Shown in pieces: positions 1 to 7,390 of a stretch of DNA of 64,000 bases. The notes under the pieces are model-generated. The model ran no database searches, had not been told where the DNA came from, and saw only the letters and a program-made list of their open reading frames with translations. Source of the DNA: an uncultured Methanobrevibacter sp. (lineage in GTDB: Archaea > Methanobacteriota > Methanobacteria > Methanobacteriales > Methanobacteriaceae). Made by a program: the position numbers and the translations under genes. Each line of letters begins with the position of its first letter. The first letter of the stretch is position 1. The DNA is taken from the NCBI RefSeq assembly GCF_900314615.1, contig NZ_OMWA01000023.1:4912-68911 (forward strand), read 5' to 3'.

Positions 1-434
1 TTGACGACATCAGTGAAGGTAGACTCATTATGGGTGATGGAGCTTCATATCATAATGTTGTTTTTGAGGCTATATTCTTCAAACCGGAACAACATGAAAT
101 TTTCGATGGTGAAGTAATTGATATTGTCGATTATGGTGCTTTTGTAAGAATCGGACCTATGGACGGTCTTATACATGTTTCTCAAGTAACTGATGATTAT
201 ATTAATTATGATGCTAAAAGAGGCGCATTACTTGCAAAAGAATCTAATAAAACATTAGATGTTGGCGACTTAGTCAGAGCTAGAGCAGTTAGTGTATCTA
301 TTAAAGATGAATCTACTAATAATATTGAAAATAACAGGAATTCCAAAATTCCACTCACTATGAGACAAACCAATTTAGGTAGATTCGAATGGATTCAAGA
401 AGCAAAAGAAAAAAGCAGGAGAGCTAAACAATGA
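1..434 (+). CDS. rpo7: RNA polymerase subunit Rpo7 (RpoE'), C-terminal part
   Basis: The open frame runs in from the window edge, so the N-terminus is missing; the first ATG inside the window (position 30) is internal. The visible part is an S1/OB-fold RNA-binding domain: a GEVIDIVDYGAFVRIG stretch followed by DGLIHVSQV, the hallmark of the S1 half of archaeal Rpo7. With Rpo4 this subunit forms the stalk of archaeal RNA polymerase, which binds nascent RNA and helps open the promoter. Its stop codon overlaps the ATG of the Spt4 gene (ATGA at 431–434), an arrangement typical of archaea and a sign of translational coupling. Confidence 0.93.
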   Translation, partial: DDISEGRLIMGDGASYHNVVFEAIFFKPEQHEIFDGEVIDIVDYGAFVRIGPMDGLIHVSQVTDDYINYDAKRGALLAKESNKTLDVGDLVRARAVSVSIKDESTNNIENNRNSKIPLTMRQTNLGRFEWIQEAKEKSRRAKQ

Positions 435-607
435 AAGCATGTACTGTTTGTAAAATGATTACATCAAAAGATCATTGTCCAAGTTGCGGAAATCCTACTT
501 CTGATAACTGGAGCGGTCTTTTAATTATAACTGACCCTGAAGAATCTGAATTAGCTCGCGAATTAAATATAACTATTCCTGGAGAATACTGTTTAAGAGT
601 AAGATAG
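431..607 (+). CDS. spt4: Transcription elongation factor Spt4 (RpoE'')
   Basis: A 58-codon ORF whose ATG overlaps the Rpo7 stop. The protein has two CxxC pairs (Cys4/Cys7 and Cys17/Cys20) forming a zinc ribbon, then a short acidic segment and a GEYCLRVR end, which matches archaeal Spt4 in size and pattern. Spt4 pairs with Spt5 to form the universal processivity factor that clamps RNA polymerase. Position directly after Rpo7 supports the call. Confidence 0.92.
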   Translation: MKACTVCKMITSKDHCPSCGNPTSDNWSGLLIITDPEESELARELNITIPGEYCLRVR

Positions 608-617
608 AGGGTTTTTC

Positions 618-1127
618 GTGTTAAGATTAGATGCAGAATTAAATAAAGATATAATAATTGAGCTTAAAAAACCATTAGGTAAATTATATCCTGACTTTGA
701 AGATGCTATTGATGAGATTAAATCTTCCGAGTTTTTAATTTCTGTTGGTGATGCAACTTTTGAAAATCTTACAAAAAATGAAATATACCCGAATATTGGT
801 ATAATTGATAATCTTATTCAAAGAAAAAATCATACTCATGAAATTATACGTGCAAATCACATTTTAAAAGCTGACAATCCGGCAGGATATATAACTGATG
901 ATCTATGGGAAACCATAGGCCAGGCTCTTGAATTATCTGACAATGGCGAATGTTATGTAATTGAAGTAGCGGGGGAAGAAGATCTTGCAGTTCTTCCTTG
1001 CATCATCATGGCAAATCCTGAAACTGTTATCTTGTACGGTCAACCGAATGAAGGATTAGTGCTTTTAAAAGCTGGTGATTTAGTAAATAAAGCTCAAAAG
1101 CTTATTAACGGATTTATTGAAGAATAA
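618..1127 (+). CDS. GTP-dependent dephospho-CoA kinase (DUF359)
   Basis: A 169-residue protein of the DUF359 family, now known as the archaeal GTP-dependent dephospho-CoA kinase that does the last step of coenzyme A synthesis in place of bacterial CoaE. Visible family features are ISVGDATFENL near residue 40, an IGIIDNLIQRK segment near residue 60, DNPAGYI near 95 and VAGEEDLAVLPC followed by ILYGQPNEG near 120–145. The start is GTG at 618, ten bases after spt4. The gene sits between spt4 and rps24e, as it does in related methanogens, so it is probably cotranscribed with the transcription and translation genes. Function is taken from the family. Confidence 0.85.
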   Translation: MLRLDAELNKDIIIELKKPLGKLYPDFEDAIDEIKSSEFLISVGDATFENLTKNEIYPNIGIIDNLIQRKNHTHEIIRANHILKADNPAGYITDDLWETIGQALELSDNGECYVIEVAGEEDLAVLPCIIMANPETVILYGQPNEGLVLLKAGDLVNKAQKLINGFIEE

Positions 1128-1146
1128 ATTGAATAGAGGTTTAATC

Positions 1147-1464
1147 ATGGAAATCGAATTTATTGAAGAAAAAGAAAATAAATTATTTAACAGAAAAGAA
1201 ATTAAATTTTATGTTGATTATGAAGGAGAAGCAACTCCTAAAGCTTTAGATATTAAATCTAAATTAGTTGCTTTATTAAATACTAAAAAAGAATTACTCG
1301 TAGTCGACAACGTACAACCACACTACGGTGAACCTAAAGCATTAGGTTATGCTAAAGTCTATGAAACAGTCGATGATTTAAAATACATCGAAACTGAACA
1401 TGTTATAGCTAAAAACGCAGAACCTGAAGAAGAACCTGCTGAAGAAGAAGCAGATGAAGAATAG
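1147..1464 (+). CDS. rps24e: Ribosomal protein eS24
   Basis: A 105-residue small-subunit protein beginning MEIEFIEEKENKLFNRKE, the usual N-terminus of archaeal S24e, with a very acidic tail rich in Glu. I chose ATG at 1147 because a GAGGT Shine-Dalgarno lies at 1136–1140 with good spacing; an in-frame TTG at 1117 would overlap the end of the upstream gene and precede the conserved N-terminus. It is followed nine bases later by the eS31 gene, its usual neighbour. Confidence 0.93.
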   Translation: MEIEFIEEKENKLFNRKEIKFYVDYEGEATPKALDIKSKLVALLNTKKELLVVDNVQPHYGEPKALGYAKVYETVDDLKYIETEHVIAKNAEPEEEPAEEEADEE

Positions 1465-1473
1465 GTGATTTTA

Positions 1474-1626
1474 ATGGTAAGAAAATCTGATTTATATGAA
1501 GTAGATGGCGACAAAATTGTTAGAAAAAATCAAATTTGTCCTCGTTGTGGTGAAGGTGTATTCATGGCTGACCATGGTGACAGAGTTGCTTGTGGTAAAT
1601 GTGGATACACTGAAATGAAAAAATAA
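1474..1626 (+). CDS. rps27ae: Ribosomal protein eS31 (S27ae), zinc ribbon
   Basis: A 50-codon gene too short for most gene-length cut-offs. The protein has a basic N-terminus and a CPRCG … CGKCG zinc ribbon, which is the whole archaeal S27ae (eukaryotic homologues carry an N-terminal ubiquitin that archaea lack). A GGTGA motif at 1464–1468 overlaps the end of rps24e and serves as ribosome-binding site. It closes the five-gene cluster and is followed by a T-rich terminator. Confidence 0.92.
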   Translation: MVRKSDLYEVDGDKIVRKNQICPRCGEGVFMADHGDRVACGKCGYTEMKK

Positions 1627-1638
1627 GATTGTTTAAAT

Positions 1639-1654
1639 CTTTTTTCTTTTTTTT
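1639..1654 (+). terminator. Poly-T terminator after the rps27ae operon
   Basis: Runs of 6 and 8 T residues a dozen bases after the rps27ae stop. Archaeal intrinsic termination mainly needs such U-rich tracts, and a new gene (argH) starts shortly after. Confidence 0.55.
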
Positions 1655-1696
1655 ATTATTTTTAATTTTTAACTGATTTTTTTAGAAGGGATTTTT

Positions 1697-3118
1697 TTGG
1701 ATAATATTAGAAATGGTCGTTTTAAAACTGGAATGACTGATGAAGCAGCCGAGTATACTTCATCACTTGAAGCAGACATGCTTCTTTTTGAAGCTGACAT
1801 CAAAACTAATTTTGCACATACTTCAATGTTAAAGCATGAAGGAATTATCGATGAAGAAATTGCTGATAATATTTTATGTGCTCTCGATAATCTAAAAGAA
1901 GAAGGTTATGAAGCTTTAGTATTCGATCCTTCAGTTGAAGATGTGCATATGGCAATAGAAAATTATGTAACTTCTAAAATTGGTCCTCAGGCCGGTTTTA
2001 TGCACACTGCCAAATCTAGAAATGATCAGGTTGCATGTGATGTCAGACTGGTTCTTCGTGGAATGATTGAAGAGATGCAGATTGGTATTCTGGAATTTAT
2101 TGAAGGCTTAGTTGAAATGGCCGGAGAACATCTGGAAGATATTTTCATTGGTTTTACTCACCTGCAGCATGCTCAGCCAATTACAATTGCTCATCATTTA
2201 ATGGCTCATGTTCAGGCACTTAAAAGGGATTATGAACGTTTGGAAGACACTTATAAACGTGTTAACATAAATCCGTTAGGTTCTGCTGCTATGGCTACCA
2301 CCAGTTTTCCAATAAACAGACAGTTGACTACTGATTTGCTTGGATTTGATTCATATATGGAAAATTCAATGGATGGGGTCTCTGCACGTGACTTTATTAC
2401 AGAAACAGTCTTTGATTTAGTGTCTTTATCATCAACTCTTGCAAAAATATGTGAAGAGCTGGTTTTATGGAGTACTTATGAATTCGGTGTTATTGATATG
2501 GCTGATGAATATTCATCAACTTCTTCTATTATGCCTCAAAAGAAAAATCCTGATGTAGCAGAACTTGCAAGAGGAAAAACAAGCATTGCTACAGGTGAGC
2601 TCATTACTATTTTAACAATACTTAAGGCAATTCCATACACATATAATAGGGATTTGCAGGAAATTACTCCTCATTTATGGAATGCCGTTAAAGTAACAAG
2701 AGAAACTTTATCAATTGTAACTAAAATGCTGCTTTCAGTTGAATTTAAAGTTGACAGATGCGCTGAACTTGCAGGCAAAAACTTTGCAACAGCAACTGAT
2801 CTTGCAGATATCATGGTTCGTGAAAAACAGATTCCATTCAGAACCGCTCATAAAATTGTTGGAAGAATTGTTAATGAAGCTACTTCCAATGATATGGCAG
2901 AAGAGGATATCACTTCCAAATTCATTGATGATATAGCTGTTGAATTAGGTTTTGATGAATTGAATCTTGCTGATGAACTGATTCAAAAAGCTTTAAATCC
3001 TGCTGAAAATGTAAGAATCAGAGCTGTTCCTGGAGGACCTGCTCCGGAAATGGTTGAAATTGCACGCAGCAAAATTAAAGTATTCTTAAATGAAGAATTT
3101 GAGAAAAAAGGAATTTAA
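1697..3118 (+). CDS. argH: Argininosuccinate lyase
   Basis: A 473-residue enzyme of the fumarase/aspartase superfamily that splits argininosuccinate into arginine and fumarate, the last step of arginine synthesis. The superfamily signature SSIMPQKKNPD is present near residue 280, with an N-terminal GRFKTGM start, a HTAKSRNDQVA motif near residue 105 and HLQHAQPITIAHH near 155, as in ArgH. The length is normal. The start is TTG at 1697, supported by the purine-rich GAAGGGA at 1685–1690 and by the match of the N-terminus to the family. No other arginine gene is nearby, so it is probably transcribed alone. Confidence 0.95.
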   Translation: MDNIRNGRFKTGMTDEAAEYTSSLEADMLLFEADIKTNFAHTSMLKHEGIIDEEIADNILCALDNLKEEGYEALVFDPSVEDVHMAIENYVTSKIGPQAGFMHTAKSRNDQVACDVRLVLRGMIEEMQIGILEFIEGLVEMAGEHLEDIFIGFTHLQHAQPITIAHHLMAHVQALKRDYERLEDTYKRVNINPLGSAAMATTSFPINRQLTTDLLGFDSYMENSMDGVSARDFITETVFDLVSLSSTLAKICEELVLWSTYEFGVIDMADEYSSTSSIMPQKKNPDVAELARGKTSIATGELITILTILKAIPYTYNRDLQEITPHLWNAVKVTRETLSIVTKMLLSVEFKVDRCAELAGKNFATATDLADIMVREKQIPFRTAHKIVGRIVNEATSNDMAEEDITSKFIDDIAVELGFDELNLADELIQKALNPAENVRIRAVPGGPAPEMVEIARSKIKVFLNEEFEKKGI

Positions 3119-3149
3119 CTAATTTTCCTTTTTATTTTTTTGTGATTTT

Positions 3150-3605
3150 ATGAATTTAAAAAATATTTTTGTTATTTTAACTATTTTGATTTTAATTTTC
3201 AGTGCTTCAGCTGTTTTTGCTGAAAGTTTCAGTTTAAAAAACACTACTTTTGAAGTTCCTCAGGGTTATTCCATTAACAAAACTGGCGATCTTTCTGTAA
3301 GACTTGTTAACAATAATAATACCGAGTCCACTATTTTTGTTAGCGTAACTAACTTCACAGATACCAATGCTTCAATTTCAAGCAGGCAGGTTTCAGGTTT
3401 TAAGTTTTTAGCTGAAGAAAATTTCCTTACAGATAATAATGTCTCTGTAAATCAGCAGAATTACATGAAAAATGAAACTTATTATTCCTATTATTCATTT
3501 GAGGTAAATGGCACAGGTTATCAGATAGGTTATATTTTCCCTGTTCATGGTGATTCCGTTCAGGGTGATGGAAATCCGGTCATGAAAATAATTGAATCAA
3601 TTTAG
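3150..3605 (+). CDS. Small exported protein of unknown function
   Basis: A 151-residue protein with a clear signal peptide (basic MNLKN, then a hydrophobic core ending ASAVFA at about residue 24). The mature part is rich in Asn, Thr and Ser and contains several N-x-S/T sequons, as expected for an S-layer-less, glycosylated surface of Methanobrevibacter. Its pattern (a 'fevPqGYsin' opening, a central Tyr-rich strand and a closing K-I-I-E-S-I helix) resembles the anchored protein at 15119–15694, so they may be one family, perhaps PsbP-like. No catalytic motif is visible. It follows argH by 31 bases and may be cotranscribed. Confidence 0.7.
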   Translation: MNLKNIFVILTILILIFSASAVFAESFSLKNTTFEVPQGYSINKTGDLSVRLVNNNNTESTIFVSVTNFTDTNASISSRQVSGFKFLAEENFLTDNNVSVNQQNYMKNETYYSYYSFEVNGTGYQIGYIFPVHGDSVQGDGNPVMKIIESI

Positions 3606-3622
3606 TTTAGGTATGCCTAAAC
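3605..3622. promoter_or_regulatory. DtxR/IdeR-type iron operator (predicted)
   Basis: A perfect 7-bp inverted repeat, GTTTAGG-TATG-CCTAAAC. The core TTAGGnnnnCCTAA matches the known consensus of metal-dependent DtxR/IdeR-family repressors in bacteria and archaea. It lies immediately upstream of the TATA box at 3623–3630, where a bound repressor would block TBP/TFB. The motif match is seen in the sequence; the iron response is inference. Confidence 0.6.
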
Positions 3623-3630
3623 TTTATATA
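3623..3630 (+). promoter_or_regulatory. Archaeal TATA box for the small 3.65-kb transcript
   Basis: TTTATATA is a near-ideal archaeal TATA box, directly abutting the DtxR-like operator. With the usual ~25-bp spacing transcription would begin near 3652–3656, giving an almost leaderless mRNA for the small ORF at 3659. Confidence 0.55.
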
Positions 3631-3658
3631 CTCTAACGAACAAAATATTATTGTGGAT

Positions 3659-3763
3659 ATGATCTTCGGATTATTGAAGCAAGATTTTAAAAATAGTGAT
3701 GTTTTTAGGATACTTGTTAATAGTTCCTCAATGAATTCAATAAGTAAGCTCAGCTCCTATTAA
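3659..3763 (+). CDS. Putative 34-residue small protein, operator-controlled
   Basis: A short ORF beginning ATG at 3659, a few bases after the predicted transcription start, and ending TAA at 3761–3763. The predicted peptide starts MIFGLLKQDF and is rich in Ser near the end; it resembles nothing I recognise. The case for a real gene is the layout: iron-type operator, strong TATA box, near-leaderless ATG, and a T-run 25 bases past the stop, all within about 190 bp. The transcript could instead be a regulatory RNA in which the ORF is incidental. Confidence 0.35.
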   Translation: MIFGLLKQDFKNSDVFRILVNSSSMNSISKLSSY

Positions 3764-3779
3764 TATCACTATTTTAATT

Positions 3780-3794
3780 TTATCTTCTTTTTTT
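3780..3794 (+). terminator. T-run ending the small transcript
   Basis: A T-rich stretch ending in seven T residues follows the small ORF by about 25 bases and lies between convergent units, fitting an archaeal terminator. Confidence 0.4.
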
Positions 3795-3829
3795 AGAGCT
3801 AGCTTTATTTAAAAATAAGTTAATAATTT

Positions 3830-4843
3830 CTATTTTGTTTTATAAAAGCTCCAGATTAAATCCAATGCTTCTCCTGGCTCCAGGGCTCCTGAACGTGTTT
3901 CTCTTAAAATTCTTTGTATTGAAAATTTTTTCATATGTGGAAATTTCCTGTGAACTTCATAAAGCAGCGGACAGCCGAATCCTTTGAATGTCTTTAAATC
4001 ATAGTTTTTGATTAAGGATTTTATCTCTTGCTTGCCAACACTTAAACTTGCGGGAAGGTTCAGTCGATATAATGAATCATCCTGAAGATTGATGCATTGA
4101 CTGCCTGTTGCAAGCATATCTCCGAAGATAATTATAGGAATTTCTTTATCTTTCGCATATCTCTTGACCAGTTCACCTGTGTTTTTGGAACATCTTCCGC
4201 AGGGATGGAGTTTTCCTGTAAAGGATTCCTGGATAACGTCTGAATAGTCGGATGAGATATATTCATGCTCAACATCCAGTGAATCGATTAATGTTTGAAT
4301 ATTTTTTTTAAACTGGTTGGGCAGTATTATGGTTCCCGGATCAACGGTAACCGCAACAGGATTGAAACCCAGTTTTTTAGCTAAAATAAGTGAAAAACTG
4401 CTGTCAACACCTCCTGAAAGTGCAACAACAGCTTCAGTATCTGGAGATTCATCAAAGATGTTTTCATTAAAGTAATTTTCAAAGTTAAAACTGTAGATAT
4501 TTTCCAGTTTATTGTCTATAACTTTCCTGAGGTTTTCAAGGCCTGTCAAATTCAAATCAAGATTGTCTATTGTCTTTCCGGAGAGTTTAAGTTTGTAGTT
4601 TTTGTTTAAAAAGTCCCCGTAAGATTCGACATGTATACTTTCAAGACCTAACTTTTCTCTGAGTTTGCCAACTACCCAGCCACCTTTACCTATAATGGCT
4701 GACTTGTCAGGTCTGTCTTCAGTTATAATCCATAATTCATTGTTTTTAAAGTAAATCTCTTCAATGAAAATGTTTACTTTGTCATGACCGATATCCTCAC
4801 GGATTCTGTTTACTTCATCTAAAATGAATTCCTTTGTATACAT
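3830..4843 (-). CDS. KH-domain PP-loop ATPase, probable tRNA/sulfur modification enzyme
   Basis: A 337-residue two-domain protein. Residues ~45–75 hold a KH-type RNA-binding motif (IIGKGGWVVGKLREKLG). Residues ~140–330 form a PP-loop ATPase with the signature SGGVDSS near 145, as in enzymes that adenylate a substrate before sulfur or nitrogen transfer (TtcA, TilS, ThiI). Several cysteines (HPCGRCS near 215, GFGCPLL near 290) may bind a metal or carry sulfur. RNA binding plus PP-loop suggests tRNA thiolation or a related modification, but the exact substrate is unknown. It is the last gene of the MFS–marR unit, nine bases after marR. Confidence 0.75.
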   Translation of the reverse strand: MYTKEFILDEVNRIREDIGHDKVNIFIEEIYFKNNELWIITEDRPDKSAIIGKGGWVVGKLREKLGLESIHVESYGDFLNKNYKLKLSGKTIDNLDLNLTGLENLRKVIDNKLENIYSFNFENYFNENIFDESPDTEAVVALSGGVDSSFSLILAKKLGFNPVAVTVDPGTIILPNQFKKNIQTLIDSLDVEHEYISSDYSDVIQESFTGKLHPCGRCSKNTGELVKRYAKDKEIPIIIFGDMLATGSQCINLQDDSLYRLNLPASLSVGKQEIKSLIKNYDLKTFKGFGCPLLYEVHRKFPHMKKFSIQRILRETRSGALEPGEALDLIWSFYKTK

Positions 4844-4852
4844 TATAATTAA

Positions 4853-5296
4853 TTATGATACAACTACCTTAAATAATAAACTTTTTAGAAGCTTAACTTC
4901 CTCTTTAGTCATATTTGATGTAACTTTTATTTCCCAGTCGTTTATTATTTTAATAAGTTCATCAGTCTTTTCAACACCCTTGTCTGTAAGCTCAACTATC
5001 TTCTGGCGTCTGTTGTCAGGATTTTCATGTCTTGTTATATATCCTAAATCTTCAAACTTTCTTAAAAGTTTAGCGGTATAACCTTCGCTGACCTTGAATA
5101 ATTCCACCAGTTCCTTCTGGGTTGTTTTTTCGCTGAAACGGACTCTTATTAAAAAAGGGATTTCTGCACGGGTTATTTCTGTTTCATCTAATATTTCCTT
5201 AATATATCTGCCGTAATTTGCAATCATTTCTTCCACGTAGTGGTAAATGAAGATGTTTTCTGTATTTTCCTTTTGAAATTGCTCGGGTAATGTCAT
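4853..5296 (-). CDS. MarR-family transcriptional regulator
   Basis: A 147-residue winged-helix protein. The central part has the MarR pattern: a recognition-helix region (TTQKELVELFKVSEGYTAKLL), then the wing with DNRRQKIVELTDKG near residues 97–110, where the D-x-R sequence is diagnostic. The N- and C-terminal helices would form the dimer interface. ATG at 5294–5296 follows a GAGGGA Shine-Dalgarno and lies two bases after the MFS pump stop. MarR proteins often repress a linked efflux pump and release DNA on binding a small aromatic ligand, so it probably controls this operon and perhaps the divergent oxidoreductases. Confidence 0.88.
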   Translation of the reverse strand: MTLPEQFQKENTENIFIYHYVEEMIANYGRYIKEILDETEITRAEIPFLIRVRFSEKTTQKELVELFKVSEGYTAKLLRKFEDLGYITRHENPDNRRQKIVELTDKGVEKTDELIKIINDWEIKVTSNMTKEEVKLLKSLLFKVVVS

Positions 5297-5298
5297 TT

Positions 5299-6450
5299 TT
5301 ATCCCTCAATAGTGTATCTGTTTGTTCTAATAAATATTAATATCAAATCGATTATCATAACTGCTATTGCTGCAAGCATCACATACTGAACGCCCATTCC
5401 TGCAACAACTGCTCCGGCTATTGTTGTTCCTAAAGTGACCCCTACATTTCCCATACTTAAAAATATTCCGTTTGCAAATTCCGGTGCGTCCGGTGCTGCT
5501 GATACCATCCAGTACTGGGCAATGTCGTTTCCGATACCCGCAAGCAGTCCCCAGAATATCATAAGTATTATTATAGGTATTTTAACTCCGCTTAACATAA
5601 ACACTCCAACCATCAATATTGAAAATATTATAGGGAATGTCAGTACTGTAGTTTTAGTTTTTGAATTGAGCAGTTTGGCTCCAAGCCAGTTTCCGACTAT
5701 TGAAGCAACTCCGTAAATGAATAATACCAAACTTAATTCAGTTCCGATTATATTTGTCAGGCTGTTTAAAAACTCTGAAATGTATGAGTATGCAGTATAC
5801 ATTCCCCCATTCAGGAATATGACTCCTAAAACGGATATGATAAATACTCCTGTTGTTGCCACTTTAACCTGATTTCCGTAAGACTGCTCTTTTCCTGGAA
5901 GTGCCGGGAAGAAAATTACAGTAGCTATAAGTGCAATGAATGTCACAAGAGCGAACCAGAGCATTGAAAACTGATATCCGAAGTTTGTTGCAACAAATGT
6001 GGTAATAGGAACACCAACAATCATCCCTGCAGACACTCCCATTATGACTTTGCTTACTGCATCCTGAGCTTTTTCAGGCTCTACTATTTCTGCCGCTACG
6101 GTCAGGGCAAGACCGCAGTAGATCGGATGGAAGATTGCAGGAATTATTCTGCATATTAACGCAATGTTAAAGTCGGATACAAATGCTCCGACTGTTGAAA
6201 ATACTGTAAACACGGCCAAAACCAGTATGAAACTTTTTTTGCGGTCAAACTTTGAAAAGACCAGGGGCATGAATATTCCGCAGACTGCTATTGTCAGTGC
6301 AAAGAGACTTACAAAGAGCCCTGCCTGTGTGATGTCTACGCTGAAATACTCTGCAATCTGAGGCAGTATTCCCACCACTCCCATTTCGGTACTTAAAACT
6401 CCAAAAGTACCTAACATCATAATGTATATTATTAAATTTTCATTTTTCAT
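5299..6450 (-). CDS. MFS transporter (arabinose-efflux/drug-resistance type)
   Basis: A 383-residue integral membrane protein with twelve predicted hydrophobic segments and a short loop (KFDRKKS) after TM2, the position of the MFS signature motif A. The N-terminus (MKNENLIIYIMMLGTFGVLS) resembles AraJ/YdhP-type drug or sugar efflux permeases. It heads the minus-strand unit MFS–marR–KH/PP-loop, which points to efflux of a toxic compound under MarR control. The substrate cannot be read from the sequence. Confidence 0.85.
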   Translation of the reverse strand: MKNENLIIYIMMLGTFGVLSTEMGVVGILPQIAEYFSVDITQAGLFVSLFALTIAVCGIFMPLVFSKFDRKKSFILVLAVFTVFSTVGAFVSDFNIALICRIIPAIFHPIYCGLALTVAAEIVEPEKAQDAVSKVIMGVSAGMIVGVPITTFVATNFGYQFSMLWFALVTFIALIATVIFFPALPGKEQSYGNQVKVATTGVFIISVLGVIFLNGGMYTAYSYISEFLNSLTNIIGTELSLVLFIYGVASIVGNWLGAKLLNSKTKTTVLTFPIIFSILMVGVFMLSGVKIPIIILMIFWGLLAGIGNDIAQYWMVSAAPDAPEFANGIFLSMGNVGVTLGTTIAGAVVAGMGVQYVMLAAIAVMIIDLILIFIRTNRYTIEG

Positions 6451-6497
6451 TTATAATCTCCAATACTTTCACTAGATAACTCTTTCATTAGGAAAGA

Positions 6498-6506
6498 TTT
6501 ATATAC
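6498..6506 (+). promoter_or_regulatory. TATA box of the divergent oxidoreductase operon
   Basis: TTTATATAC lies 44 bases upstream of the ATG at 6550, giving a predicted start near 6530 and a short leader with GGTGA ahead of the ATG. A 6-bp inverted repeat TATAAT/ATTATA (6514–6519, 6525–6530) overlaps the expected start and could bind the nearby MarR protein, although in AT-rich DNA this may be chance. Confidence 0.45.
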
Positions 6507-6549
6507 TATAATTTATAATTTACTATTATATAAAAGTTTAGGTGAAATC

Positions 6550-7388
6550 ATGGAATATGTAAAATTATCAAACGGTGTTGAAATCCCTCAACTAGGATTC
6601 GGTGTATTTCAAGTACCTCCTCAGGAAACAAAAGAAATAGTCAAAAAAGCAATTGAAGCAGGATACAGACACTTTGATACCGCACAGGCATACTCAATGA
6701 AGAAGGTGTAGGTGAAGCAATTGCTGAAAGCGGAATTGACCGTGGCGAATTTTTCATAACCACAAAAGTATGGCATTCCCATCACGGATATGAAAAAACA
6801 AAAGAAGCATGTGAAGAATCCCTAAAAAAACTTCAGACTGACTACATTGATCTGTATCTGATTCATCAAAACATTGGTGATGTATTCGGAACATGGAGAG
6901 CAATGGAAGAGCTTTATGAAGAAGGTAAAGTAAAAGCTATTGGTGTGTGCAACTTCACAGAAACCCGTTTTACAAATTTAGCTATTCACAACAAAGTCAA
7001 ACCGATGGTAAATCAGATTGAAATCAATCCGTTCTACCAGCAGCAGGGAACCGAAGATTTCCATGAAAAATTTGGTGCAAAAATAGAGTCATGGGGGCCT
7101 CTGGCTGAAGGAAGAGACGGCATATTTAAAAATCCTGTTTTATCCGAAATCGGTGAAAAATACAATAAATCCGTTGCACAGGTAATCATAAGATGGATCA
7201 TTCAAAGAGGAATAATCGTATTTCCTAAATCCGCAAAACCTGAAAGGATGGCAGAAAACTTTAATGTATTTGACTTTGAACTGACTAGCGAAGATATGGA
7301 AAAAATTAAAGAACTTGAAACCGGTGAGCCGATAGCATACATTGACACACCGCAGTTTATAGAATCAATTTCACAATTCGGGGTATAA
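6550..7388 (+). pseudogene. Aldo/keto reductase, frameshifted
   Basis: Together the two frames encode a full-length (~280-residue) aldo/keto reductase of the 2,5-diketo-gluconate reductase type: N-terminal GVEIPQLGFGVFQVP, then GYRHFDTAQAY (catalytic Asp and Tyr region), then KVWHSHHGYEKT, the DLYLIHQN strand, KAIGVCNF, NQIEINPFYQQ and a C-terminal FPKSAKPERM. The first frame ends at a TAG at 6709–6711; the family sequence resumes one frame over from 6696, so one base is missing around 6694–6696. The break lies between the active-site Tyr and the rest, so the protein would be inactive unless this is a sequencing error. The 3' part (from 6903) has an in-frame ATG. It is the first gene of an operon with the SDR two bases after it. 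Confidence 0.8.
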
Positions 7389-7390
7389 AA

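Noticed and set aside
6498..6550. MarR operator at 6514–6530
   Set aside because: The 6-bp inverted repeat consists only of A and T and is too likely by chance to be listed as a separate site.
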